Shown: positions 46,406-57,104 of the stretch, one piece after another
How positions within the stretch are numbered: position 1 is the stretch's first letter
Layout of the letters: every line of letters begins with the position of its first letter
NCBI GenBank assembly: GCA_024760905.1
Contig: CM045733.1
Coordinates: 30,907,001-30,971,000, forward strand
DNA length: 64,000 nt
From: Plotosus lineatus
Lineage: Eukaryota > Chordata > Actinopteri > Siluriformes > Plotosidae
Reading direction: 5' to 3'
Made by a program: the position numbers and the translations under genes
Notes under the pieces: model-generated
Database searches by the model: none
Told to the model about the DNA's origin: nothing
The model's input: the letters and a program-made list of their open reading frames with translations, nothing else

Positions 46406-48125
46406 ACTGCCACCCCATTCGGTTCTTGAATCGCCATGATAAGGTCCTTGGTATAATAGCTCCAAGGATATATGTTGTCAGGAGCATTATGCCCATGGTA
46501 GAGTCACCCAAGGCAAAAAGGTCCAACCGAGGTGAAGGTTCAGATGAAGTGTGGTTCAAAAGACCTCTATGAAAAAAGAAATAAGGACACAGTTTCACTG
46601 GTCTGGATGTGGGTCTCCAGGGTCCCCCCAGGAGCCAGGCCTGGGGGAGTGGCTCTAAGGTGAGCACCTGGTGTTTGGTTGTTGAGGGCTTGGAAAATTG
46701 GTTGGTCTCAGATGGTTTTTGGACCAGCATCCAACACCTCAGGAGGGAGAAGCACAAATTCTGTTTACAGTGAAAGTGGGGAGCTGCTCACCTCGACTGG
46801 GGATGTCATCGGGAGGTGGAAGGAATACTTCGAGTATCTGCTCAATTCCACCAAACACCACCATGCCCTCCATGGAAGAGGAAGACCCTGGGGGTTTGGA
46901 TGGTGGTCCACCCATCATTGGAGCTGAGGTCGATGAGGTAGTGAAAAAGCTCCGATGGTGGTCGAGCTCCAGGAGTGGATGAGATCTGCCCTGAATATCT
47001 CAGGGCACTGGATCTTGTATGACTGTCTTTGTTGGTCATCGGGGGCTGTACTTCTGATTTTAAAAAAGAGGACCGGATGGTGTATTCCAATTATCATGGA
47101 ATCACACTCCTCAGCCAACCCGGGAATGTCTATGATGGAGAGGAAAATCTGACTGATAGTTTGTGGCACTCTCAACCAACTTTATACGCTTTACAAATAT
47201 CTGGAGGGAGGCATGGGAGTTTGGCCAATCTGTCCACATGTGTTTTGTGGATTTGGAAAAGACTTCCAACCATGTGCCTCGGGCTATTTTGTGGGGTGGG
47301 TGCCTGGAGTATAGAGTTCTGGCCCCATTGCTACGAGCCATTCGGTATCACTGGAGCCAGCGTTTGGTCTGCAGTAATGACAACTGGTTTAATTCGCTTA
47401 CATTGAGAGTTGGAGTCCACCAAGGCTGTCCTTCGTCACCAATTCTGTTCATAATTTTTATGGATGGAATTTCTAAGCCTGTTGATGGGTAAGTTGAGGG
47501 GTCCTGGTTTGGTGGGCATCGGATCTCGTCCCTGCTTTTTGTGGATGACATTGTCCTTTTTGCTGCATCAACCCAGGATCTCGAGATCTCGTTGCAGTGA
47601 TTTGCAGTCAAGTGTGAAGCAATTGGGATGAGAATCAGGACTACCAGTCCGTCGTGGTGAAGAGGGAGTTGAGCTACAACCTACATTCCAACCTGCAACT
47701 ATGGTCACAAACTTTGGGTAGTGACTGAGAGAACAAGGTCGCGGATACAAGCAGATGAAGTGACTGTCCTTTGCTGGGTGGCATGACTCTCCCTTAGTGA
47801 TAAGGTGAGAAGCTCAGTCATCCTGGAGGAGCTCAGAGTGGAACCACTGTTCCTCTGCATTGAGAGGAGCTAGTTGAGGTGGCTCAGACATCTGGTTAGA
47901 CTGCATCCCGAACACCTCCCTGGTGTGGTGTTTCCACATTTCCAACCGGGAAGAGACCCTAGGGTTGACCTAGAACATGCTGGAGGGATTATGTCTCTCG
48001 GCTGGTCTGGAGACGCCTTGATATCCCCCTGGAAGAGCTGGAAAAAGTGGTTGGGGAGAGGGACGTCTGGACCTCATTGCTTAGGCTACTGCCCCCATTA
48101 TCTGATCCTGGATTAAGCAGAAGAC

Positions 48126-48183
<58 letters not shown>
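46406..48183 (+). mobile_element. non-LTR retrotransposon (copy 2) with (GAT)n tail, in troponin I intron
   Basis: Decayed RT frames: HHALHGRGRPWGFG, WCIPIIMESHSSANPGMS, LRVGVHQGCPSSPILFIIFM (motif B), SSLLFVDDIVLFAASTQDL-like text near 47530 (motif C, FVDD) and MRWLRHLVRLHPEHLPGVVF. The 3' end CCTGGATTAAGCAGAAGAC passes into the (GAT)n tail. Confidence 0.85.
48126..48183. repeat. (GAT)n, 3' tail of the LINE
   Basis: About 19 GAT units directly after the LINE 3' end and 30 bp before the last troponin I exon. Confidence 0.95.
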
Positions 48184-48213
48184 TAACAAGCACTGTCATT
48201 TTGTCTTGATCAG

Positions 48214-48315
48214 GTCTTGACTACAGAGGTAGGTGACTGGCGTAAGAATGTGGAGGCCATGTCTGGTATGGAAGGAAGAAAGAAGATGTTTGATGCTGCT
48301 GGAGGAGCTCAGTAA
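48214..48315 (+). CDS. tnni1: troponin I last coding exon
   Basis: The last exon (33 codons plus TAA; acceptor TCTTGATCAG) carries [17 protein letters not shown], the C-terminal mobile domain typical of TNNI1 ([18 protein letters not shown]), and ends in GGAQ. Across the five secure exons the product is troponin I, the subunit of the thin-filament troponin complex that inhibits actomyosin ATPase until calcium binds troponin C. The C-terminal wording separates it from fast TNNI2 (NIEEKSGMEG) and cardiac TNNI3 (NIDALSGMEG). The teleost paralogue cannot be fixed from this window. The acceptor lies only about 30 bp after the 3' tail of an intronic LINE. Confidence 0.95.
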   Translation, partial: VLTTEVGDWRKNVEAMSGMEGRKKMFDAAGGAQ

Positions 48316-48836
48316 ATTTCATCAAGCTGTATCCCTTTAGGGTTCTGTGGACAGATGTCTCATAAAATGGAGCAAAACAAAGAAAAAAACTATCTGAAAG
48401 AAAAATGCCATTGTGTCGAGTTACACTCTAATTTTTACTGAAATTAGATTAATTAACAAATTAGGAATCTATTTGCCTTGAAGTTACCTACACTTCATGC
48501 CTTTCACTGCTTATGTGTGAAAAAATATGAAATATCCTCTTTTGACTAATACAGTATCAGAATCAATTAATTAACTTTAGATTTTGATCTTTCTTTTTTT
48601 GGACAAAACAACTGAGAGAATATGCTTCCAAATGCATAATGACTGAAATACATCATTGTATAAATGTAGCAGAGGCAAAGATAAACCTATTTCAATGATT
48701 TGTCTATGTGAAGTATGAAAGTCTTAATTAAAGATATGAAACTTCTAGAAAATTAAATATTAATCCATCAGTGTGTTTTATTTCATACTGTTACTGAAAC
48801 TTTTATTTGCTGCTTTTGACATACCAGGACTAAATG
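48316..48836 (+). other. tnni1: troponin I 3' UTR and downstream flank
   Basis: AT-rich sequence after the stop codon with no open frame. ATTAAA-type poly(A) signal candidates occur near 48726-48731 and 48752-48757; no AATAAA is obvious. A Tigger-type transposon begins at 48837, so the transcript probably ends before it. Confidence 0.4.
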
Positions 48837-49196
48837 CAGTAGGCCCTTGCCTATTCGCGGTTTTGCACTCGCGGCTTTGCATATTCGCGGCTTGCCGAGC
48901 AACTGTTATGTGATTCAAATTCATCCAATGGCTGTTCTCCCTCCTGCTGATTGGTTGAGATGATGTAACGCCCCTTTTTTCTCATTCGCGTACACTTTGT
49001 GCCTGTGCTTTTAAAGTGTGTGTGTTTTTAATTACTGTTAAGCTCTATCATGCCTCTCAAACGCTGCGCACCTCCTCAAGCTTCTGGTAAGGCGCCAAAG
49101 CACCAGAAAAAGGTAATGACGCTGCATGAAAAATTAGAACGACTTGATATGATTCAGGAAGGAAAACGTTTTGCTGCAAAAGTGCTAAGAAGGTGA
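48837..49196 (+). mobile_element. Tigger/pogo-type transposon 5' end with transposase start
   Basis: TIR CAGTAGGCCCTTGCCTATTCG, then the ATG at 49050 opening MPLKRCAPPQASGKAPKHQK and VMTLHEKLERLDMIQEGKRF, ending after VLRR with TGA at 49193. It is the start of a Tigger transposase; the rest is gone. Confidence 0.8.
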
Positions 49197-49254
49197 ATGT
49201 TGTTTGAAACAAGGTCATCATCAGAATGGAACCTGCCTTAGTATTATGGATACT

Positions 49255-49410
49255 TCTAGTTCAGGGGTTAGCAACCTTTTCTATTCAAAGAGCCATTTGG
49301 ACCTGTTTTCCACATTAAAGAAAACACTGGGAGCCACAAATCCTTTTTTTTTGACATTTAAAATCAAATAACACTGCATATAATGTTCCCCCCTTTTCCC
49401 TTCATGCTAA
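49255..49410. mobile_element. hAT terminal fragment
   Basis: TTCAGGGGTTAGCAACCTTT...AAAGAGCCATTTGGACC is the typical end of a common fish hAT family. The other end is not seen. Confidence 0.7.
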
Positions 49411-49835
49411 TATAAAACAATAATGTGTTGCATTTATTTAAACGACTGCAGAGACAATTCAATTAAAATTCTGCTTGCAACAAAAACATTCAGATAAAAA
49501 AAAAATCCCAGCCTCCACATAACCCTAATTAGGATTAAGTGGTTCAGAAAAAGAATAAATGTGTTTGAGATCTTTTTGTATTTTTATACAGAAAAAGAAT
49601 ATTGAAAAGGAATATCTATCCCACGAAGCATGGGACAGGGTGCAGCCAGCTGTGTTAACAGGATGGGTAGTCTACCTCACCATCATGCTCTTCGTGGGAT
49701 TTTCTTTTTCTTTATTCGTTATATTAATGTTGTTTTGTCATAATTTTAATTTAAAACAACGACAGCAACACAGGAAAATATATTAAGACTTGTTTTAAGA
49801 AGGAGCTGCTCAACATTCTTTTAAATAATATTAAT

Positions 49836-50400
49836 ACTTCATGCTGCACTGACCGACCCATTCTCAGAGTGGAGACTGAACCAGACCCAGTTTTTTATTT
49901 TGTCACTGGGATGAAAGTTATTTAATTCAGTGATTGCTGTGTATAAACAAATCTCACCGTCTCTTAATTCAGCTGTGATTTCCATTCCTGGATTACAAAC
50001 CCCGGCGGCGGAAAAAATCTCTCGCTCGCCACGCTGCTGATGGTGAGAACACTCCTTGCCATGAGCACAAGAATTTGGAAATCCACCAACACAGCAGATC
50101 AAAAACACTGAGACTCTCAATGTAGCTGATAGGCCTGTCCAAAAGAACACACAAAATCACCCTGCCCACATCAAATAAATACCCGCTCACAACCGTGACT
50201 GTTAATTTTCATCTATGTAATTTTTAATCCTAAAAGAGAATTTTTGGAAGGGTGCCCACTGGGTACATGTGGGTACCCGACCGTTGCAGAGCTCTGCCTT
50301 AGCCAGATTCTCCCATCATTCAGCTGAAATCTGGTTTAACTCTCCAACCCCTGGAAGCCAGCGAGATGAAAGAGCCACGGATTTCCGTCCCCTGATATTA
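49836..50400. repeat. unclassified interspersed repeat with empty LINE site
   Basis: The right part (50246-50400) matches 20515-20599 inverted and keeps the uninterrupted GGTACCCACATGTACCCAG-type site (plus strand: CTGGGTACATGTGGGTACC near 50258). No coding frame that I recognise. Confidence 0.6.
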
Positions 50401-50526
50401 TGCAATGCAAAGTAATGCAATACCTCCCCCTAGTGGGGATTTTTGAAAACTACAGTGCTGTATGTTTAATGGAAGATATTATACTCAGTCTGCATCCTTT
50501 TATATATAAAATATACACTGTCTGTA

Positions 50527-50776
50527 TGTCTTCCTTTCGGCTTTTCCCCTTTTACTCGGGAGTCGCCACAGCGAATCATCTGACTCGCATGTTTGATTTG
50601 GCAGAGGTCAGATGCCCTTCCTGTCACAACCCTTTTTTAGCAAGGAACAGAAACACGCTGAGGACTTTGCAGCCTACTCTTTATGACAGTCAGCAATGGT
50701 TCTTTTACATGCCTCACACCATAGACAGTGAGAGACATGGCCCACCTTTGATAACCTAGTTAGCTGCACTGGGGGA
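50527..50776 (-). mobile_element. SINE family A, RTE-type tail, head missing
   Basis: Minus strand: CTAGGTTATCAAAGGTGGGC, family body, then GATTCGCTGTGGCGACTCC and GGGGAAAAGCCGAAAGGAAG. The tRNA head is cut off at 50776. Confidence 0.85.
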
Positions 50777-51039
50777 TATAAAATATACACTGTATATATA
50801 TATGTATATATTACTACATTTTACTATATTATTACTGGATTAATGAGTAAGACTGTCTATAGAATGTGTCCAAACACATCTTTTAAAAAAAATAATTTAC
50901 TCTTTAGTGAAACTGATTACTTAAAGCCTGGGACCCAAACCTCTGATGCAGATGTGCTAACCATGACACTGTGGCACTCTCAAAATATATGTCACACAGC
51001 ATTATTGATAAACTAATTATTGACGCAGTCAAACAAAGG

Positions 51040-51893
51040 TACCATATGGACGTAATAAACACTCTGCTCCGATAAGCACCCCCCCCACCCCCATGTTTTT
51101 GATCTTACATCTAATAACCACCCATGTGTATTGGGAGCGAAATTGTAGATCAAACTTGCCACACTTTTATTCGATCAGTCTCTGTAACCGTAAAATGAGG
51201 CGTTCACTGTGTGTAAAAATAAGTTTACATGGTATTTCAAGACCCCCTGCCACCGGGGAATGTCTATAATGTTCATCAGTAACAACACATGTGATTGTTC
51301 CGCTGTGCTTTAAAAAACAGGAAAATATTTAGCTGTTTTCTCTTGGTAAATGTCCAACAACCAATGAACCATTAGAAACTGCTACATCAAAACTATGGGA
51401 TGCTCTTAATGAATGAAACGATGAGCCAGATATGCACCTATCAGAAAGTGATGATGAGGATTTTTTACCCAATTCTCCTGTTCACTAACTTCATAAATTT
51501 AAGCACATTCCTGGCCATGTGCTTTTGTTTATGTTTGTGTTGATTGGTTCAACGTGACATGTGCTAAAGTTGACATTCGTGTTGATTGGCTTGATTTTAC
51601 TTCCATGTTTAAAGGAACACCACTGGGATGGAAAAGTAAGAGATCTTTTATTAAAAAATTATGCTGTTTTCTGTTTATTTTCAGCTTTCATGTAAGTAAT
51701 TTGGTTGATACTACAAAATGAATAACACAGATACCAATAAAACTCTTATTGTTCTGTTATTATTCATGTTTTCTGCCTCGATGGTAATAAGCACTTACAG
51801 TTCCACTCCGATGGTAACATTTTAATAAGCGCCCACCCACTCCAATTTTTAAAGTGCCCTGGGCGCTTATCACGTCAAATACGGTAATTGCTT
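51040..51893 (+). mobile_element. pogo/Tigger-like transposon remnant
   Basis: Left part GACGTAATAAACACTCTGCT...GATAAGCACCC and right part, inverted, GACGTGATAAGCGCCCAGG are diverged inverted ends. Near 51385-51487 the frame LWDALNE...NDEPDMHLSESDDEDFLPNS ends in a stop, like the acidic C-terminus of pogo transposases. Confidence 0.6.
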
Positions 51894-52849
51894 TTTCCTC
51901 AAATATTACATCTTGTTGAACCAATGCAATACTTTCCTACAAAAATGTATTACTTTAAATAGATTGTTTCATCATGGCTTTCACACCACAATTGGAGTTG
52001 TTTGTAGACAGTGGTTACAGCTGAGAGTGTCATGAGGAAATATATGCACCCTACAAATAATTTATACACAAGCTCGTATTTATATTATAATATTCTTTCT
52101 TTACTTTACAAGCATTTATCAAAGATATGGGCAAATGTTTGAAACAATTCCTTCTAGTATACCTCTGTCATTACATATGGCACTGAAGAATAAAAAATAT
52201 ATTATATTGAAAAGTATTCCATTAAATATTATCAGTTTTCTCCTGTTTATGTACCTAATTCCTCTTAATCATTCTTTAATCAATCCCCCAATTAAAAATC
52301 CTGACCCTTGTGTAATAATGATACTCAAAAGACCCAAATGCAAAATAAGGAGTGTGCTAATAATGAGCAAAGGTACCAAATCACATTCACAATCCTGAAA
52401 TCAGTAATCAGTTCAAACAATGTCCAGCAACAGGGATCACAAGAAACCCAGTAAAGTACAGAACCCAATGCTCAGGAAGAAAGAATCAGTATCTCATAAA
52501 GTGGAATAAAAAGCTAGGGTTTAAATATGCAGATTAATTAGCAGTCCAGTTACTCTCAGTGTTCAGGAGGTCCAGGGAGCAATCAAAATATCTGAATGAA
52601 CGTGTGTGACTAGGGAGTGTGTGTAAAGAGACAAGCAGGTGTTACAGTGACTGTAAAATTTAATCGAATGAAAAACAGTGCTCACCAGGCTTGCAAGGAA
52701 TTGAGATATCTGGTTTGCCATATTTTCTTCATATTCTTGTGGTCCATGAGGACAACAAAAGGATGAGTAGCTCCCTCTAGCCAATTTCTTCATTCTTTGA
52801 AGGCCAGTGATCCCCGATTCGAAACATCATAACTTATTTTGCCACTAGA
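51894..52849. other. AT-rich intergenic stretch, no gene seen
   Basis: No recognised repeat or coding sequence. Confidence 0.5.
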
Positions 52850-53120
52850 ACAGTGCTTCTCAAATAGTGGGGCGCAGTCTGATGATGTGGGGGCACAACC
52901 CTGGGAAACATGCTTTTCTGGAATAGCGTATGAGAATTAAGTGTGATTGCACCTCTACTCCACTAGTTGGCAGTGGCACTCTCATTGTCGCGCTAAGGTG
53001 TAGCGGTTTTTCACAGGAGCAAAGTAGATGAAGTGCAGTAAACAACCCCTCAAGGAACAACACGGAGAATTTTCTAACATGAACGAAGAGAAAAGTGGAG
53101 AGAGACGGAGATATTAAGAC
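52850..53120. mobile_element. hAT-like non-autonomous fragment
   Basis: AACAGTGCTTCTCAAATAGTGGGGCG is a hAT-type end; the following text (AACATGCTTTTCTGGAATAG, GTTGGCAGTGGCACTCTCA) is shared with 3382-3560. Confidence 0.7.
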
Positions 53121-53290
53121 ATAAATAAGTTGAATGAGTTTAAATAAGGATGTATTTTTTTTTTTATTTCAGGCATAGTGGTGCACTTTAAATCTTTTCT
53201 GTTACAGATTAAAAAACAATTAATAAAGATACAATGTTATGCAGAGGTGTACTAATAACTTTATAGACAAATAATTTTTATAATAACTTT

Positions 53291-53743
53291 TAGCTTTGCT
53301 ACCTTTCCACCTGGTCTCCTGAACACACAGTATGTCCACCTTCCTCCTCTGCATCATGTCAGCCAGCTCTCTACCTTTTCTTTGCATAGTTCCAACATTC
53401 AAAGTCCCCACTCTCAGTCCTAGACTCATGCCTTTCCTCATCTCTCTCTGCCTACGGACACGCCTCCCACCTCTCCTTCTTCGACGTCTTCGACCAACTT
53501 CCTAGTCCAATTTCTATCAGCACCCTGTTGATTGACAGAACTGATGGCGGTCGTTGTTAACCCGGGCCTCGACCGATCCGGTATGGGGGTAATACTTCTG
53601 ATTTGCATCATAAAAGGTCGGCATTGGTTTTACGTCGGATGCCCTTCCTGACACAACCTTCTGAATTTCTCCGGGCTTGGGACCGGCATGAGGGGGAGAG
53701 ACACTGGTTAGTGCCCCCCCCCGCGCGCGCGCCTCATGGCTGC
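53291..53743 (-). mobile_element. RTE 5' fragment (leader and endonuclease start)
   Basis: Minus strand from the 5' end to VQETRWKGSKAK, then cut. No 3' part. Shares private changes with 54321-54671 (CACTAACCAGTG, GCAAATCAGAAGTATTACCC), so the two belong to one subfamily. Confidence 0.88.
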
Positions 53744-53756
53744 ATTAATATTGGGC

Positions 53757-53865
53757 AATTTTCTGAACTGTTTAATCCTAATTAGGGTCCCGAGGAGGCT
53801 GTTGCCCATCTCAGCTGACTCTAGGCAAGGGCAGAGTACACCCTGGACAGCTCGCCAGGCCATGC
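53757..53865 (-). mobile_element. SINE family A tail fragment, L2 type
   Basis: TTTCTGAACTGTTTAATCCT, AATTAGGGTC, AGGGCAGAGTACACCCTGGA and TCGCCAGGCC, then cut. Confidence 0.75.
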
Positions 53866-54320
53866 ACTAAACTCTGAAACTCCTAACAACTGTCTACAGA
53901 ACAGAAGCATTTCCATAAGTCCTGAGAAAATATAACGGTTTCAAAACAGAACGTAACCAATCTCAGAATCACAATCACAGCATCGAATACGGAATTGCCT
54001 TCTGTGTTGTTTTTATGTTGCCTCAGGTGTTTTTCAAGGTTTTAAGAGTTTATTTCCAGATGCATTGTGACATAATGCAATAATAATAATAAAAAATAAC
54101 AGTTACAAAACACTAGATGGCGCCACCTCTCAGCCATAGCTCATAAAATTTAATATAGTTGCATAATATCATATTTTGGGAGAGCATTAACATAAAAATA
54201 GAGTGAATCTTGAACAGATGTCAACACTCCTACCTAATATGACAGCCATTGGATATAATATGCAAAGGTGCCTGTGAAATGCTTCATTGACATTTTAAGT
54301 GTTCATAAAAAAAAAAAAAA

Positions 54321-54671
54321 ATGCAGCCATGAGGTGGGGGGCACTAACCAGTGTCTCTCCTCTTCATGCCGGTCCCAAGTCCGGAGAAATGCAGAGGGTT
54401 GTGTCAGGAAGGGCATCCGACGTAAAACCAATGCCAAACTTTTATGATGCAAATCAGAAGTATTACCCCCATACCGGATCGGTCGAGGCCCGGGTTAACA
54501 ACGACCGCCATCAGTGCTGTCAATCAACAGGGTGCTGATGGAAATTGGACTACTGTTGGTCGAAGACATCAAAGTTGGAGTCAGAAAAGAAGATGCAGAG
54601 GACAGGGTGAGATGGAGGCGGATGATTTGCTGTGGTGACCCCTGAAGGGAGCAGCCGAAAGTAAAAGAAGA
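54321..54671 (+). mobile_element. internally deleted RTE derivative (5' leader joined to 3' tail)
   Basis: From TGCAGCCATGAGGTGG through the leader to TGTTGGTCGAAGACATC, then directly AAAGTTGGAGTCAGAAAAGA and the 3' end GCTGTGGTGACCCCTGAAGG...GCCGAAAGTAAAAG. About 2.8 kb of coding sequence is missing. A-runs of 14-15 lie on both sides. Confidence 0.9.
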
Positions 54672-54934
54672 TAAAAAAAAAAAAAAAGAACCACAGGAGA
54701 ATGTGTTATCACATTTTATATGTACAAAGACACATTTCTCAAAAAGTTTATTGAACTAGATTTGCTCGGTGTTATACATGGGATATAAAGCTTCCCTACA
54801 AAGGTACAGTATTAAGCCAAGTGTGAAATTTAACCATAAAGCTCCCAAAAATAATTTCTAACTGGAAAGCTATGGATTCCACAAGGATATTGGTGTTGGA
54901 AACCTCTTACTTATGCATTTCCAATTAAGTATTT

Positions 54935-55101
54935 ACTGCGACACAGCACGAAGATCCAAGGTTTGATTCCCGGGCTCGTTGAGGGCATTTCTGTGTAGTG
55001 TCTGCATGTTCTTCCCACACTCGTTTGGCTCCCTCCAAGTACTGTTTTCCTCCCACAGTCAAAAAACATGCACATTAGCAACTGGTTGTTCCAAATTGCC
55101 C

Positions 55102-55172
<71 letters not shown>

Positions 55173-55200
55173 GACTGACAAGCTGTTCCTGAGAACCACC
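54935..55200 (+). mobile_element. SINE family B with (TG)n at 55103-55170
   Basis: GACACAGCACGAAGATCCAAGG, GATTCCCGGGCTCG, GTCTGCATGTTCTTCCCAC, GTTTTCCTCCCACAGTC, then (TG)n replaces the 3' part. Confidence 0.7.
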
Positions 55201-55204
55201 TAGT

Positions 55205-55906
55205 GTGGTTCAACAACCAGATTAAAAGGGTGAAATAATAAACATTCTCTTGAGTATTTCCTGAAGGAAAAACAGTTTTGAAAACATGGTAAATGTTATT
55301 AAGGACACATCATTAACTGCTAGAAATTAATTCTTTTTTGTTTTAGATGAAACTGGTATTATTATGATTTCAATTAAACTATTTAAAATTGCCTAGTTAC
55401 AGGGTGAATACCCAATGCATGAGTCATATTAAACAACTGCGGCAGACAAGCTATATGAGAAAAGCAACTTCAATGTAGGACAGACAAAAGTTCAGCAAAC
55501 AGGATAGACTTGTCATCAGAAGACTCAAAGTCCTAACCAGTCAAACCAGCATAACAGCCACAGTGTAAGCAGGGTAATTAATGTACAAAAAGATGAGGCT
55601 TACCAGTAAGTCTCTTGAAGTGCAATACCATTGACTTCTTGAGGCAATGATGGCAATGCTCACATCCTCACAGCAGTTCAGCAACGGAGCATAAACCTGT
55701 GAGGCTACATCCATTTCATTTTACAGTCAGTGATCATCACACTAGGTCAAGTTCAGTGTTAGGAAACTAAACTAAACAAAAATGTAAAAATAACGAGAAA
55801 GTTTGTTTTGGTAATTTTATTAACAAAAATTTCAATCATATTGAATCTACAGCTAGCACCTTTGATCTAAAGAAAGGATTGCTAAATGTTATATATCTCA
55901 CTAAAC
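55205..55906. other. intergenic stretch, nothing recognised
   Basis: AT-rich, no repeat or coding sequence that I can name. Confidence 0.5.
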
Positions 55907-56643
55907 TGCTTATACTCAGGTCCTTTGGAGTATGCAGACCTCTGCTCAGGACATTTTATGACTCTGTGGTAGCCTCTGCAATCCTCTACGCTGCCATCTG
56001 CTGGGCCCCGGGCAGCACAGAGCGGGACAGAAAAAGACTGAACAAGCTGGTCAGGAGGGCCAGCTCTGTCCTCGGCTGCCCACTGGACTCTGTGGAGAAG
56101 GTGAGTGAGAGGAGGATGGTAGCAAAGCTCACATCCATCATGAACAACAGCTCTCACCCACTTCACCAGACTGTAGAGGAGCTGAGTAGCTCCTTCAGTG
56201 GACGACTGAGACATCCTCAGTGCAGGAAGGAGCGCTACTGCAGGTCGTTCATTCCCACCGCTGTCAGACTGTACAACGTCACTTTGTAACTGTCTGTGAA
56301 AATACCGGTTATGTGCAATAAAAACCCCACGCACTTTAATCAACCACATCTACCCCACTGACTGTGAACCATATCAACCCATCTACTCTGCCCTCAGATA
56401 CATTACACTTTAATATAGGCCAGTCTATAAAGTCGTTCCCTTCTTTTCTTTTATTGTTTAGTAATTTATACTATTTATGTATCTATTTATTTATTTACTT
56501 ATATAATATATATGTATGTGTGTATGTTTGTATATGTATCTATTTTTGCACCCCCTACTGATGGTACCTCAAGAGCCTGTAACAGTGAATTTCTCCATTG
56601 TGAGATTAATAAAGCTGTATCTTCTTCTTCTTCTTCTTCTTCT
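55907..56643 (+). mobile_element. CR1/L2-type LINE 3' fragment, (CTT)n tail
   Basis: Same element as 24566-25445: LRSFGVCRPLLRTFYDSVVA, SAILYAAICWAPGSTERDRK and FIPTAVRLYNVTL, then a 3' UTR ending AATAAAGCTGTATCTTC and (TTC)n. Frame open to the TAA at 56287-56289. The tail repeat differs from that of the other copy. Confidence 0.88.
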
Positions 56644-56783
56644 ATAGTTAATGAAATTATTACTGATCAGGGGTTTTAGTGTAAAGTGTTTAGCAGAAAC
56701 ATGGATGAAACCCAAAGAGTATGCTGCGTAAAATAGTTCTCCCAGATACATACACCGACCTCATCTAACTGGCAGAGAAGGAG

Positions 56784-57104
56784 GCTTAATCCTAATTTGG
56801 GTTGCAGGGAGGCTGGTGCCCATCCTAGCCGACTCTGGGCAAGGGCAGAGTACACCCTAGACGGCTCAATAGGCCATCGCAGGGTAGAAACACGCTGACA
56901 GCTTTGCAGCTATTCTTTACGAATGTCAGCAATGGTTCTTTTAGATGTCTCACACCATAGACAGTGAGAGACATGGCCGGCCTTTGATAACCCATTTAGC
57001 TGCACTGGGGGGACAGTGACAACCTTGTGAAGAGTGGGACTCAAACCCCCAACCTTTGGATCAGCGATCCAGCGCCCTATACCACTAGACCACCACTGCT
57101 CATT
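56784..57104 (-). mobile_element. SINE family A, L2-type tail
   Basis: Minus strand: GTGGTCTAGTGGTATAGGGC, GGGGGTTTGAGTCCCAC (B box), body, then GGGTGTACTCTGCCCTTGCC and CCAAATTAGGATTAAGCC. Inserted next to the L2 LINE at 57105. Confidence 0.85.

Noticed and set aside
48126..48183. His-rich protein frame (poly-His)
   Set aside because: Translation of the (GAT)n LINE tail on the minus strand.
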